DNA of 64,000 nucleotides, from contig NZ_BCWX01000001.1 in assembly GCF_001894805.1 (NCBI RefSeq), forward strand, positions 1,860,001-1,924,000. Direction: 5' to 3'. Source of the DNA: Rhodococcus globerulus NBRC 14531 (GTDB lineage: Bacteria; Actinomycetota; Actinomycetes; Mycobacteriales; Mycobacteriaceae). Below, one piece after another: positions 15,978 through 24,865 of the stretch (the stretch's first letter is position 1; each line of letters opens with the position of its first letter). Both the position numbers and the translations under genes were made by a program. The notes below the pieces were generated by a model that worked only from the letters and a program-made list of their open reading frames with translations, did not search any database and had not been told where the DNA came from.

Positions 15978-16779
15978 AGTAGACGGAAACCTTCTCACGG
16001 CCGAGGGACTCACGGTTCGGTTCGGCGGCGTTCTTGCACTCGATGATGTCTCGTTTGCCATCCGGCGGGGCACGATTCATTCGTTGATCGGGCCGAACGG
16101 GGCCGGGAAATCGACGTGTTTCAACGCACTCACTGCGCTGTATCCCCTGGCGTCGGGCATGGTTCGTTTCGGTGACGTGCGGCTAGATACAGTGCCACAG
16201 CACCAGATCATCACCCACGGAATTGCCCGTACGTTCCAGAATCTGGTGCTCCCGCCGCATCTGACAGTGGCGGACACACTTCGTGTCGGTCGCCACCACC
16301 GCACGCGCACTGGGATGTTCGCCGCTGCGCTTGCTCTCCCGTCAGCGCGTCGTGAGAGGACTGAGGACGACGAAGTCGTTCGCACGATGGCGGAGGCGCT
16401 GGGAATCGAGAAGTACCTCGACCAGTCCGTGGGTCCGTTGCCTTACGGCATCCGAAAGAAGGTGGAGATCGCCCGCGCTTTGTGTGCGCAGCCGTCGCTG
16501 CTGTTACTCGACGAGCCTGTTGCCGGAATGAACGATGCCGAATCGTGGGCCCTGGGTGAGCAGATACTGGAATGCCGCGATCGCTTCGATCTGACCGTGC
16601 TTCTCGTCGAGCACGACATGGACTTGGTTCTCGGTCTCTCCGACCACATCACCGTATTGCAGTCCGGCAGGGTAATTGCCGACGCCGCACCTGAAGTGGT
16701 GCAACGAGATCCCGCTGTCATCGCCGCATACCTCGGTAGTGAGGCGCCGTTCGAAGTCGAGAGGACTTCTCGTGGATAG
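15970..16779 (+). CDS. ABC importer ATPase, LivG type
   Basis: The second ATPase, 269 residues. Walker A is GPNGAGKST, the signature is the LivG variant LPYGIRKKVEIARAL, Walker B is LLLLDEPVAGM and the switch region is LLVEHDMDLVLGLSD. The ATG at 15970 overlaps the end of the LivF gene; a GTG three bases upstream is possible. It overlaps the following permease by 8 bases. It pairs with LivF as a heterodimer under the two permeases. Confidence 0.92.
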   Translation: MSEVDGNLLTAEGLTVRFGGVLALDDVSFAIRRGTIHSLIGPNGAGKSTCFNALTALYPLASGMVRFGDVRLDTVPQHQIITHGIARTFQNLVLPPHLTVADTLRVGRHHRTRTGMFAAALALPSARRERTEDDEVVRTMAEALGIEKYLDQSVGPLPYGIRKKVEIARALCAQPSLLLLDEPVAGMNDAESWALGEQILECRDRFDLTVLLVEHDMDLVLGLSDHITVLQSGRVIADAAPEVVQRDPAVIAAYLGSEAPFEVERTSRG

Positions 16780-17662
16780 TTTCTTGAATGCCTTGGCCGG
16801 TGGGGTCTCACTCGGCGCGCTGTATGCCGTGATGGCCCTAGGATTCGTGGTCATCTACCGAGCCACCGGGATCCTCAATTTCGCCCACGGCGGGTTCCTG
16901 CTCTCCGGCGTTTTCGTGGCGGCACTCGTCAGCGAATCGCATGGATATCTGGTCGGTGTCCTAGCCGGGTTGGCGGTGGGAGCGCTGGTCGCGATCGTCA
17001 CCGACGTCGTTTTCATTCGTCAATCACGAACACAGGACCACGTAACTCTGACGATTCTTACTCTCGGCGTGAATTTGCTGATCGTCACCGAAGTCAGCCG
17101 TCGTCTCGGAGCGGAAACGTGGCCACTGAATGATCCGGTCGGGGATCGCATCGTCGAGTTCGGGATGATTACGATGCCTGCGTCCCGGCTCATTGCGCTC
17201 GGCGTTGCGGTAGCTGCGATCGCGGTGTTTCTGCTCTTGTTCCGCTTTACCAACTGGGGGCTGGCAATGCGGGTGAGCAACCAGGATGCGGAGGTTGCCA
17301 AGTTGATGGGCGTGCGTTTGTCGCGTGTCTCGTGGACGAGCTGGGCGATTGGTGGTGCACTGGCCGTTCTCGCAGGGTTGTTCCTTGCGTCCTTCCCGGC
17401 TGCAGGTGTTGCACCGTCCTTGGCGGACACAGCATTTCGCGCTTTCCCGGCTGCCGTTATCGGCGGTCTGGGATCGGTCACCGGCGCGCTGGTCGGCGGA
17501 TTGATGCTCGGCCTGACGGAGGCGTTTGCGGCAACCTACGAGAGTTCTTTGGGCGGGTGGGCGCACAACCTTTCGGGTATCAGCGCCTGGATTCTTCTGC
17601 TGGTCGTCCTGCTGGTGCGTTCCGAGGGGCTGTTCAGCACAAAGCAGGTGGCCCGTGTCTAG
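16772..17662 (+). CDS. ABC importer permease, LivH type
   Basis: An inner membrane permease of 296 residues with about eight hydrophobic segments. The family hallmark LGALYAVMALGFVVIYRATG is at the N-terminus, and FAHGGFLLSGVF and GGLGSVTGALVGG mark the LivH fold. GTG at 16772 lies inside the end of the LivG gene after a GAGAGGA-like site. The longer open frame that starts at 16676 runs inside LivG and is discarded. It overlaps LivM by 8 bases. Confidence 0.9.
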   Translation: MDSFLNALAGGVSLGALYAVMALGFVVIYRATGILNFAHGGFLLSGVFVAALVSESHGYLVGVLAGLAVGALVAIVTDVVFIRQSRTQDHVTLTILTLGVNLLIVTEVSRRLGAETWPLNDPVGDRIVEFGMITMPASRLIALGVAVAAIAVFLLLFRFTNWGLAMRVSNQDAEVAKLMGVRLSRVSWTSWAIGGALAVLAGLFLASFPAAGVAPSLADTAFRAFPAAVIGGLGSVTGALVGGLMLGLTEAFAATYESSLGGWAHNLSGISAWILLLVVLLVRSEGLFSTKQVARV

Positions 17663-18785
17663 AGGACGTTTCCTCGTGGTGGGTCTTGTGGTCGCACTGG
17701 TCATCGCGCCGTACTTCGTCGGCGAGTTCTGGTTGCAACTAGGCGGTTTGGCGATGGCGGCAGCGATCGCTGCGATGGGTTTGGCGATGCTCGTGGGCGT
17801 GGCGGGGCAGATTTCGTTGGCGCATGCGGTCTTCGTCGGTATCGGCGCCTACGGGTACGTCACATTGGCGAGCCCACCCGGTGACAATGTCTGGGGCCTG
17901 GGTTTGCCGCCTGCGGTCGCAGCCGTCGGGGCAGTGCTCACCGCGGGGATCGGGGGCCTGCTGCTCAGCCCGTTGTCGAGTCGGGTAACCGGACTCTATC
18001 TGGCGGTCGTCACCATCGGGCTTGTGTTCATCTGGGTTCACTTTCTCAACGAGGTCGAACAATTGAGCGGTGGCTACATCGGCAGAGCTGTCCCGGAATT
18101 CGAGATCCTCGGCGTGAATTTCGGTGACAGCGAACCGTGGAATGTGCTCGGTGTGCCCTTCGGCGCGGTGGAGAAACTGTGGTTGCTCGGAATCGCACTC
18201 GTAGCAGTTGCGTACATTGCGGCTCGCAGAATTGTTCAGGCCAGGCCCGGCCTGGCTCTGTCCATGGTGCGTGAGAGCGAAGTGGCGGCCTCGGCGATGG
18301 GTGTCAACGTAGGCCGGAACAAGGCTGCGGCATTCTTCGTCGCCTCCGTATACGCCGGTATTGCGGGTGTCCTTCTTGCAGTGACGATTCAGTTCATCAC
18401 TCCACAGGCGTTCGGGTTCCTGCTGTCGACCGATTACCTGGTCATCATCATCATCGGTGGTCTCGGCAGCCTGCGCGGCGCCATTGCCGGCGCGGTGTTC
18501 GTCACCGCACTGCCGCGGGTGCTCGGGCAGTTCGCCGGCAACATTCCCTTTCTCGTGCCAGTAGGACAAGGCGGCATCGACGCAAACGTCATGAGCGTTT
18601 TTGTCTACTGCGGTCTACTGATTCTCGTGATCATGTTTGCCCGCGGTGGGCTCGATCGAGTTCTCGGATGGCTGCTCGGACCGACGCACCGCGCGGGCTC
18701 CAGACCCGGGCCGAAGCAAGAACTCGCGCCGCCGCCTGAGCCTGACCCGACGCCCGAACCACACCAGGAGAAGGAGACCGTCTGA
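17655..18785 (+). CDS. ABC importer permease, LivM type
   Basis: The second permease, 376 residues, with about nine to ten hydrophobic segments. The family motif GQISLAHAVFVGIGAYGYV is near residue 55, and GLGSLRGAIAGAVFV is near 275. The C-terminus has an unusual charged Pro/Glu tail of about 30 residues (APPPEPDPTPEPHQEKE) that should lie in the cytoplasm. GTG at 17655 overlaps the LivH stop. Its stop shares a base with the start of the first CoA ligase (TGATG), tying the importer to the activating enzyme. Confidence 0.9.
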   Translation: MSRGRFLVVGLVVALVIAPYFVGEFWLQLGGLAMAAAIAAMGLAMLVGVAGQISLAHAVFVGIGAYGYVTLASPPGDNVWGLGLPPAVAAVGAVLTAGIGGLLLSPLSSRVTGLYLAVVTIGLVFIWVHFLNEVEQLSGGYIGRAVPEFEILGVNFGDSEPWNVLGVPFGAVEKLWLLGIALVAVAYIAARRIVQARPGLALSMVRESEVAASAMGVNVGRNKAAAFFVASVYAGIAGVLLAVTIQFITPQAFGFLLSTDYLVIIIIGGLGSLRGAIAGAVFVTALPRVLGQFAGNIPFLVPVGQGGIDANVMSVFVYCGLLILVIMFARGGLDRVLGWLLGPTHRAGSRPGPKQELAPPPEPDPTPEPHQEKETV

Positions 18786-20311
18786 TGTACACCTGGCTGC
18801 ATGTCCTTGACTGGCGTGCCACATCCGATCCGGACGCGCTGGCCGTGAGCGACGATCGGGAGCAGTTGACCTACCGACAGTTTCGAGCCCGCGTCGAGCG
18901 CACTGCTGCGCAGTGGTGGGCACGCGGCATTCGGCCGGACGACGTTGTGGCGGTGATCGCACGCAACAGCGCCGAATTTCTGGTTCAGACATTGGGTCTC
19001 ATGAGACTCGGAGCGCTGCCGTTGCTCGTGAACTGGCGAATGACTGCGCACGAAATCGATCGTTTGCTCGATACTGCCACGCCCGCAGGTATTTTCGTCG
19101 ACCAGGCCTATCAGTCCGTCATGGAGAACCGAGACGATCTCGTCCGTGTGGTTTCAGGAGCGAAGAGTGAGGGCTGGACGGGAGCGGATTGCTGCGGCGA
19201 ACCACCGGCGCCGTATCCACGGGATCGGTTGCGTGCCGATCAGGCGGCGTTCCTCATGCACAGTAGTGGAACCACCGGTCTGCCCAAGATCATCCCGCTC
19301 GATCACGGCGCCCTCATCCGGGGGCTCGCGGGGTTCGCGATCGACATCGGCGACCAGCAGCGAGGCAGTCGCCACCTGGTGATGATGCCGCTGTTCCACC
19401 TCGCAGGGTTCGCCCAGGCGATGCAGTGCTTCCTCACCGGAGGAACGCTCTTCATTCACGACGGTGTCGACATCGACCGCGTCATCGACGTGATCGGGCG
19501 CGAGCGGATCAACTTCTTCACCGCCGCCCCGACTATCGTCGAGATGCTCGTTGACACGATGGAGCGGACCACACAGGACGCAGATCTGTCGAGCCTGCTC
19601 GAAGTGCAGTACGGCGCTGCCCCGATCGAATCGGAGCTGCTCGAGAGGGCGCTTCGTGTGATCTGCCGACGGTTCCGACAAATCTACGGCAGCACCGAAC
19701 TCCAGGGTTTCCTGTCGGTCCTGCGACCGGAGGATCATGTCCCGGGGAGCGCTCGGCTCGCTACCGCGGGCCAGATCTCGCAGGGATGGGAGGCGCGGAT
19801 CGTCGATCCCGCCGGGAACGCGCAACCGACGGGCGCACCCGGCGAGTTGTGGGTTCGTAGCGAGAATGTCATCCGCGAGTACTGGCGAAATCCCGTCGAG
19901 ACCGAAGCAGCCTTCACCAGTGACGGCTGGTACCGGACGGGCGACATGGCAGTGCTCGACGAGGACAACTTCCTCCGGATCGTCGGACGTTCGAAAGACA
20001 TGATCATCAGCGGCGGCGAGAACGTGTACCCCGCCGAAATCGAGCGGGCACTGCTCGACCACCCGGCAGTTGTCGACGTCGCAGTCGTTGCACGGCCGCA
20101 TCCGAAGTGGGGTGAGACCCCGGTGGCGTTCGTCGTGTGCGCAGCGGGTGTCGTCCCGGATGTCGGCGAACTGGACAGCCATTGCCGAGAACGGCTGGCG
20201 GGGTTCAAGTGTCCGTCCTCGATCCAACACATCACAGAGCTGCCGCGCAATGCTCTGGGCAAGGTGCGCAAAGTCGAACTGCGCGAGCGCCTGGTAGCCG
20301 GTTCCGCCTGA
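18785..20311 (+). CDS. Acyl-CoA ligase (ANL superfamily), first copy
   Basis: It is predicted to activate a carboxylate to its CoA thioester with ATP. The 508 residues are complete: P-loop MHSSGTTGLPK near 159, YGSTE aromatic/adenine motif, YRTGDMA, hinge GRSKDMIISGGENVYPAE, and the catalytic Lys in LPRNALGKVRK at the C-terminus. Start and stop overlap with LivM (TGATG) imply translational coupling, so the substrate is probably what the importer brings in. Specificity cannot be read from sequence; the family includes fatty, short-chain and aromatic acid ligases. A second ligase follows 39 bases later and is clearly diverged, so this is not a recent duplication. Confidence 0.9.
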   Translation: MYTWLHVLDWRATSDPDALAVSDDREQLTYRQFRARVERTAAQWWARGIRPDDVVAVIARNSAEFLVQTLGLMRLGALPLLVNWRMTAHEIDRLLDTATPAGIFVDQAYQSVMENRDDLVRVVSGAKSEGWTGADCCGEPPAPYPRDRLRADQAAFLMHSSGTTGLPKIIPLDHGALIRGLAGFAIDIGDQQRGSRHLVMMPLFHLAGFAQAMQCFLTGGTLFIHDGVDIDRVIDVIGRERINFFTAAPTIVEMLVDTMERTTQDADLSSLLEVQYGAAPIESELLERALRVICRRFRQIYGSTELQGFLSVLRPEDHVPGSARLATAGQISQGWEARIVDPAGNAQPTGAPGELWVRSENVIREYWRNPVETEAAFTSDGWYRTGDMAVLDEDNFLRIVGRSKDMIISGGENVYPAEIERALLDHPAVVDVAVVARPHPKWGETPVAFVVCAAGVVPDVGELDSHCRERLAGFKCPSSIQHITELPRNALGKVRKVELRERLVAGSA

Positions 20312-20350
20312 ACGGCCCTTCAGCTTCGCGTACAAGAGGACGAGGAGAAC

Positions 20351-21901
20351 ATGGATCATCATTATTCAATCGGACGAATGCTCGAGTACTGGTCACAGGA
20401 AAGGCCCGATTCACTTGGTATTGCCGTCGAAGGTGTTGCCGCACATACCTTTGGCGAGTGGTATCGGCACAGCAGTCGGCTCGCCAACGGCTTCGCTGTT
20501 TTGGTGCCTGATAGTGCCACCATCCGTGGCGTCGGTTTTGCGGGAAAGAGTGCAGTGTCGTGGGGAGTGGTGCTTGCTGCAGCTTCCTTGGTGAAAGCCA
20601 CTGCTACGCCACTTAATTGGCGGCTGAGCCGCCGGGAGATGCAAGAGATAGTCGCGGATGCGAACCTGGATGCGATCGTGGTCGAGGCAGAATTTATGCC
20701 GCAGTTCGGATATCCGGTACCGGAGGACGGCCGTACCCGCCTACTCGTCCCGGATGCACAGCCACAGGATTTCGAGAATTGGCTGGCGCAGTTTTCCGAG
20801 GAGCCTGTGACACCCGCCGCCGGCCCGGACGATATCGCGCTCATGGTTTATACGTCGGGAACATCCGGTCGGCCCAAGGGTGTGCAGCTGTCCAACCGGG
20901 CGATCGCTGCCAATCTTGCGTCCAACCCACCCTGGCAGATCCACCCGGGAGACGTTGTCATGGTTCCGGCGCCGAACTTCCATATTTCCGGCACCGGTTG
21001 GATCTTCTACTGTCTCGGGCTTGGCGCCGGTTCGCACCACGTTCTCGACGTCCGTCCGGAGTTGGTGCTGCCCGTCCTGGCCGGGGGCGCTGTCAACCAC
21101 GCTTTGACAGTGCCCGCCGTGGTGCAGATGTTGGTCGAGCACGAGAGTGCGCGCCGCTCGACGTACCCGGAGTTGCGGACCCTGATCTATGGCGGTTCGC
21201 CGATGTCGCCCACCGTTGCCTCGGTTGCGCAGGACGTCTTCGGCTGTGACCTCATGCAAGCCTATGGAATGACCGAAACTTGCGGTCCGATAACGATTCT
21301 CGATGCAGAGGATCATCGCGGCGGCGGCCTGCTGCTCGCGTCGGCCGGTCGGCCTGTGCGCGGCGTCGAAATGGGTGTCTTCGACCCTGTCACGGGGGAA
21401 CGGGTATCGGTGGGTGCGACCGGCGAGGTGTGGACACGCAGCGAGATGCTGTTGACGGGATACCACAACCAGCCGGATGAACTAGCCGCAGTGCTCAGTG
21501 GCGACGGTTGGTTCCGGACTGGAGACGCGGGCTACCTCGACGAAGACGGGTATCTGTTTCTCTGCGACCGGGTCAAGGACATGATTGTCTCCGGCGGGGA
21601 GAACGTGTATCCGGTGGAAGTGGAGAACGTGCTCATGGCGCATCCCGCTGTGCGCGACGCCGCCGTGATCGCAGTGCCGCACGAGCGTTGGGGTGAGACG
21701 GTGAAAGCCGTGATTGTGCCCACCCGCGAGGGCCTGGATGTGAGCGACGTGATCTCCTACTGCCGGCAGCATCTGGCGCACTACAAGTGCCCCACGTCGG
21801 TTGACATCGTGGCCGAACTACCGCGAAACCCCAGTGGCAAGCTTCTCAAACGTGAGCTGCGCAGGCCCTATTGGGCGCAACATGAGCGGGGGATCGCATG
21901 A
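20351..21901 (+). CDS. Acyl-CoA ligase (ANL superfamily), second copy
   Basis: A second AMP-forming ligase, 516 residues, with an intact P-loop MVYTSGTSGRPKG, YGMTETCGP, FRTGDAG, the hinge DRVKDMIVSGGENVYP and catalytic Lys (PRNPSGKLLK). AGGAGA lies 5 bases before the ATG. It differs throughout from the first ligase outside the motifs, so it probably takes a different substrate or a downstream intermediate of the pathway. It is in the same strand run as the importer and the GntR gene 27 bases on. Confidence 0.9.
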   Translation: MDHHYSIGRMLEYWSQERPDSLGIAVEGVAAHTFGEWYRHSSRLANGFAVLVPDSATIRGVGFAGKSAVSWGVVLAAASLVKATATPLNWRLSRREMQEIVADANLDAIVVEAEFMPQFGYPVPEDGRTRLLVPDAQPQDFENWLAQFSEEPVTPAAGPDDIALMVYTSGTSGRPKGVQLSNRAIAANLASNPPWQIHPGDVVMVPAPNFHISGTGWIFYCLGLGAGSHHVLDVRPELVLPVLAGGAVNHALTVPAVVQMLVEHESARRSTYPELRTLIYGGSPMSPTVASVAQDVFGCDLMQAYGMTETCGPITILDAEDHRGGGLLLASAGRPVRGVEMGVFDPVTGERVSVGATGEVWTRSEMLLTGYHNQPDELAAVLSGDGWFRTGDAGYLDEDGYLFLCDRVKDMIVSGGENVYPVEVENVLMAHPAVRDAAVIAVPHERWGETVKAVIVPTREGLDVSDVISYCRQHLAHYKCPTSVDIVAELPRNPSGKLLKRELRRPYWAQHERGIA

Positions 21902-21928
21902 ATCCCCACGACCGGGAGGAAAAGATAA

Positions 21929-22654
21929 GTGGTAGCTCGGTATGAGGAGGTAGCGCGTTCACTCGCCCGACGGATCGAGGACGGGTCGTATCCGGTGGGC
22001 TCGAAGCTGCCGACGGAGATAAGCCTCGCCGACAGCTACGCAGTGTCCCGAGCCACGGTCCGTTCGGCGTTGGGTTCCCTGGAGAGCTTGGGCATGGTGT
22101 CGCGGCGACGCAAGATCGGGACAACGGTGGAATCCATCCAGCCCACCGGCGGATATTCGCGCACCGTCACGAACATGAACGATTTGCTGCAGTACTCGGT
22201 CGAGACTCGACGGCTGGTGCTGACTCGAGACGGCGTGGTTGCCGATCAGCTGTTGGCTGAGCAGATCGGCGGCCATGCCGGTGATCGGTGGGCGCGCATC
22301 CGGATGTTGCGCCTCGGTGATCTCGGTGAAGAGAGCCCGGTGTGCCACACGGACGTGTACCTCGATCCTGACGTCGCCGCTACCGTCGGAGACCGCCTCG
22401 AACGCCCGGACGGTCTCATCAACGAGATCGTCGAGCGGTGTACCGGGCGCCTGACCGATCGCGTCGAGCAGCGAATCCGTGCGTGCGCCTTGCCGAACGA
22501 CCTTGCCGATCTATTGCGTGCCGAGGCGGGTTCGCCCTGCCTCGAAATCACCCGCAGATATGTAGAGAGCTCGGGGGCGGTAGCCCAGGTGACGGTGTCG
22601 ATACACCCGGGCGATCGATTCGACTTCAACGTGTCGATGCAGCGGCGTCGTTGA
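21929..22654 (+). CDS. GntR-family regulator, HutC/UTRA type
   Basis: A 241-residue repressor. The N-terminal winged helix-turn-helix (about 1-70) shows SKLPTEISLADSYAVSRATV and RSALGSLESLGMVSRRR; the rest is a UTRA ligand-binding domain (HTDVYLDPDVAATVG, LEITRRYVESSG). Start is GTG at 21929 after GGAGGAAAA. It lies inside the catabolic operon, so it probably senses a pathway metabolite. The repeated GGT-N4-ACC element at 13673-13764 has the shape of a HutC-type operator and is a reasonable target. Confidence 0.9.
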   Translation: MVARYEEVARSLARRIEDGSYPVGSKLPTEISLADSYAVSRATVRSALGSLESLGMVSRRRKIGTTVESIQPTGGYSRTVTNMNDLLQYSVETRRLVLTRDGVVADQLLAEQIGGHAGDRWARIRMLRLGDLGEESPVCHTDVYLDPDVAATVGDRLERPDGLINEIVERCTGRLTDRVEQRIRACALPNDLADLLRAEAGSPCLEITRRYVESSGAVAQVTVSIHPGDRFDFNVSMQRRR

Positions 22655-22687
22655 GAACAGCTAGCTCAGAACAGCTATGGAGGAAAA

Positions 22688-23854
22688 TTGAGGATCACCG
22701 AGATCCGCGAGCTTGATGTGCCGCTGGTCGGCGCCATCTCGAACGCGGTTGTCAGCTTCGATCGGCACAAGGTGTCCCTTGTCGCCGTTGTCACCGACAT
22801 AATTCGGAACGGGCGTCCGTTGGTGGGTGTTGCCTTCAACTCGATCGGGAGGCACTCGCAGGGCGGTATTCTGCGCGAACGGATGATTCCGCGGGTCCTC
22901 GAGGCAGACCCGGACACTCTGCTGTCGCCGACCACCGGGTTGCTGGATCCTGCTCGGGTTCTGAAGGTCGCCCGCACAGACGAGAAGCCAGGAGGTCACG
23001 GAGACCGCGCGGCGGCGGCGAGTGCGATCGAACTGGCGGTGTGGGACGTGCTCGCCAAGTACCACGATGAACCGGTTTACCAGACGATCGCGCGAGCATA
23101 CGGCCGGACGCCGCTGGCTTCGGGTGCGCCGGTCTACGCCGCCGGAGGTTACTACCAGGACATCGACGACCTGGGGAGATTGCGAGCTGAGATCGCCGGT
23201 TACCGGGCTGCCGGATACTCGGCCGTCAAGATCAAGATCGGTGGGGTCGAACTCGGCGAGGATCTGCGCCGGATCGATGCTGCCATCGAGGTCACCGGGA
23301 GCGGACGACATCTGGCGGTCGATGCAAACGGTCGTTTCGACCGTGACCAAGCCTTGAAATACGCCGAGGCGCTCGCCCCCTATGGTCTGCGCTGGTACGA
23401 GGAGGCGGTCGATCCGCTCGATTACGCCCTGTGCAGCGATCTGTGCGAGGTCTACGACGGCGTGATCGCGACTGGCGAGAACCTTTTTTCCACACAAGAC
23501 GTCGGTAACCTCCTCCGATTCGGTGGTCTACGACCGGATCGCGACATCCTCCAGATGGATGCGGGACTGAGTTACGGCCTGACCGAGTACGCGGAAATGA
23601 TTGCGCTGATGGAACACCGGGGCTTCGATCGAACGGCCGCAATGCCCCACGGTGGGCACCTGATGAATCTGCATATCGTCGTCGGGTTGGGTTTGGGCGG
23701 TTGCGAAGCGTATCCGGGTGTCTTCCAACCGTTCGGCGGTTACAGCGACGATTGTGTCCTGGCCGACGGACTGATTCGACCCGCGGACAACCCCGGGTTC
23801 GGGTTGGAGGCGAAGTCGGGTCTGGCCGAGAGAATCGTGGAGTTGGTGACATGA
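22688..23854 (+). CDS. Enolase-superfamily dehydratase resembling D-tartrate dehydratase
   Basis: A 388-residue member of the mandelate racemase/enolase superfamily. It resembles the Bradyrhizobium D-tartrate dehydratase (TarD) along its whole length: SLVAVVTDIIRNGRP, FNSIGRHSQGGILRER, NEKPGGHG-like TDEKPGGHG, the KxK base pair in AVKIKIGG near residue 178, the metal ligands VDANGR, EEAVDPLDY and TGENLF, and the catalytic His in MPHGGHLMNLHI. It should abstract the alpha proton of a sugar or hydroxy acid and eliminate water to a 2-keto acid. Start is TTG at 22688, with GGAGG 5 bases before it. It overlaps the next gene by 4 bases (ATGA). The exact substrate is inferred only. Confidence 0.85.
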   Translation: MRITEIRELDVPLVGAISNAVVSFDRHKVSLVAVVTDIIRNGRPLVGVAFNSIGRHSQGGILRERMIPRVLEADPDTLLSPTTGLLDPARVLKVARTDEKPGGHGDRAAAASAIELAVWDVLAKYHDEPVYQTIARAYGRTPLASGAPVYAAGGYYQDIDDLGRLRAEIAGYRAAGYSAVKIKIGGVELGEDLRRIDAAIEVTGSGRHLAVDANGRFDRDQALKYAEALAPYGLRWYEEAVDPLDYALCSDLCEVYDGVIATGENLFSTQDVGNLLRFGGLRPDRDILQMDAGLSYGLTEYAEMIALMEHRGFDRTAAMPHGGHLMNLHIVVGLGLGGCEAYPGVFQPFGGYSDDCVLADGLIRPADNPGFGLEAKSGLAERIVELVT

Positions 23855-24786
23855 ACCAATCTCTGAAGATTGCAGTAGTAGGTTGCGGCGCAATGGGTTC
23901 CGTGTACGCAGGCCGCTTGTCTGGGGCCGGCCACGACGTGCTGGTGGTGGACCGCTGGGGAGATCACGTTCAGGCCATCTCAACCTCGGGTCTGCGAATT
24001 TCAGGTCCGGACGGGGAACGTGTGGTGCCTGTGCGCGCTTTCCTGACGATCCCGAACGAGTCGGTTGATCTCGTCGTACTCGCTGTCAAGGCCGCCGACG
24101 TCGCCGGCGCCGCCGCCTCCCTCGGGATGTTGATCGGTGACGACACCGTGGTGCTCACGATTCAGAACGGATTGGGATCGGCGGACGAGGTCGCTCGGCA
24201 CATCGGCGCAGACCGACTGGCTGTGGGCATTGCAAGCGGTTTCGGCGCGTCGCTGATCGCTCCTGGCCGGGTGAATCACAACGCGATGAGGGCGATGCGA
24301 TTCGGTGCTTACGAAGATCTCTCGTTCGAGGCCGTCGACAGGGTTGCCGGTGCGTGGCGGACAGCGGGATTCGACGCGCTGGCTGTGGCCGACATCGCAG
24401 CGATGCAGTGGGAGAAGCTGATCTGCAATGTCGCATACAGTGCGCCGTGTGCGCTCACCGGTCTCACCGTGGGCGATGTGCTCGATCACGAGCACATGGG
24501 TCCGGTCAGCCGGGCCGCCGCGACGGAGACCTGGGAGATAGCCAGGGCCCGCGATATCGCGATCGATGTGGCAGACCCGGTCGCTTTCGTACGGGATTTC
24601 GGTGCGGCGATGCCCGCAGCAAAACCGTCGGCGCTACTCGATCACGAAGCCGGGCGGGTCAGTGAGATCGGATCGATCAACGGCGCTGTTCCCCGAGAAG
24701 CCGCAAAGGTGGGGCGGCTTGCGCCGGTCAATGCGACGCTGACGGCACTGGTCCGAACCCGTGAAGCCGGATTCGGGGTTCGATAG
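23851..24786 (+). CDS. Ketopantoate-reductase-like (ApbA/PanE) oxidoreductase
   Basis: An NADPH-dependent 2-keto acid reductase of 311 residues. The Rossmann motif is VVGCGAMGSVYAGRLSGAGH, followed by VLAVKAADV and TIQNGLGS, and the C-terminal helical domain holds the catalytic Lys (MQWEKLICNVAYSA). ATG at 23851 overlaps the dehydratase stop, so both are translated together. In a pantothenate context it would reduce 2-dehydropantoate. Here, after a dehydratase that yields a 2-keto acid, it more likely reduces or oxidises that product. It ends at a strong hairpin shared with the convergent LeuC-like gene. Confidence 0.85.
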   Translation: MNQSLKIAVVGCGAMGSVYAGRLSGAGHDVLVVDRWGDHVQAISTSGLRISGPDGERVVPVRAFLTIPNESVDLVVLAVKAADVAGAAASLGMLIGDDTVVLTIQNGLGSADEVARHIGADRLAVGIASGFGASLIAPGRVNHNAMRAMRFGAYEDLSFEAVDRVAGAWRTAGFDALAVADIAAMQWEKLICNVAYSAPCALTGLTVGDVLDHEHMGPVSRAAATETWEIARARDIAIDVADPVAFVRDFGAAMPAAKPSALLDHEAGRVSEIGSINGAVPREAAKVGRLAPVNATLTALVRTREAGFGVR

Positions 24787-24828
24787 GCAGACGGAGCCGA
24801 GTGTTGCGACCGGCTCGGTGGTTAAACC

Positions 24829-24865
24829 GGCCGGCTCAGTGGTCCCCAGGACCGCTGAGCCGGCC
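24829..24865. terminator. Bidirectional terminator between the PanE-like and LeuC-like genes
   Basis: GGCCGGCTCAG (24829-24839) and CTGAGCCGGCC (24855-24865) pair perfectly, with inner GGTCC/GGACC extending the stem. The last codons and stop of the minus-strand LeuC-like gene (24836) lie inside it. There is no T-run. Confidence 0.6.
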
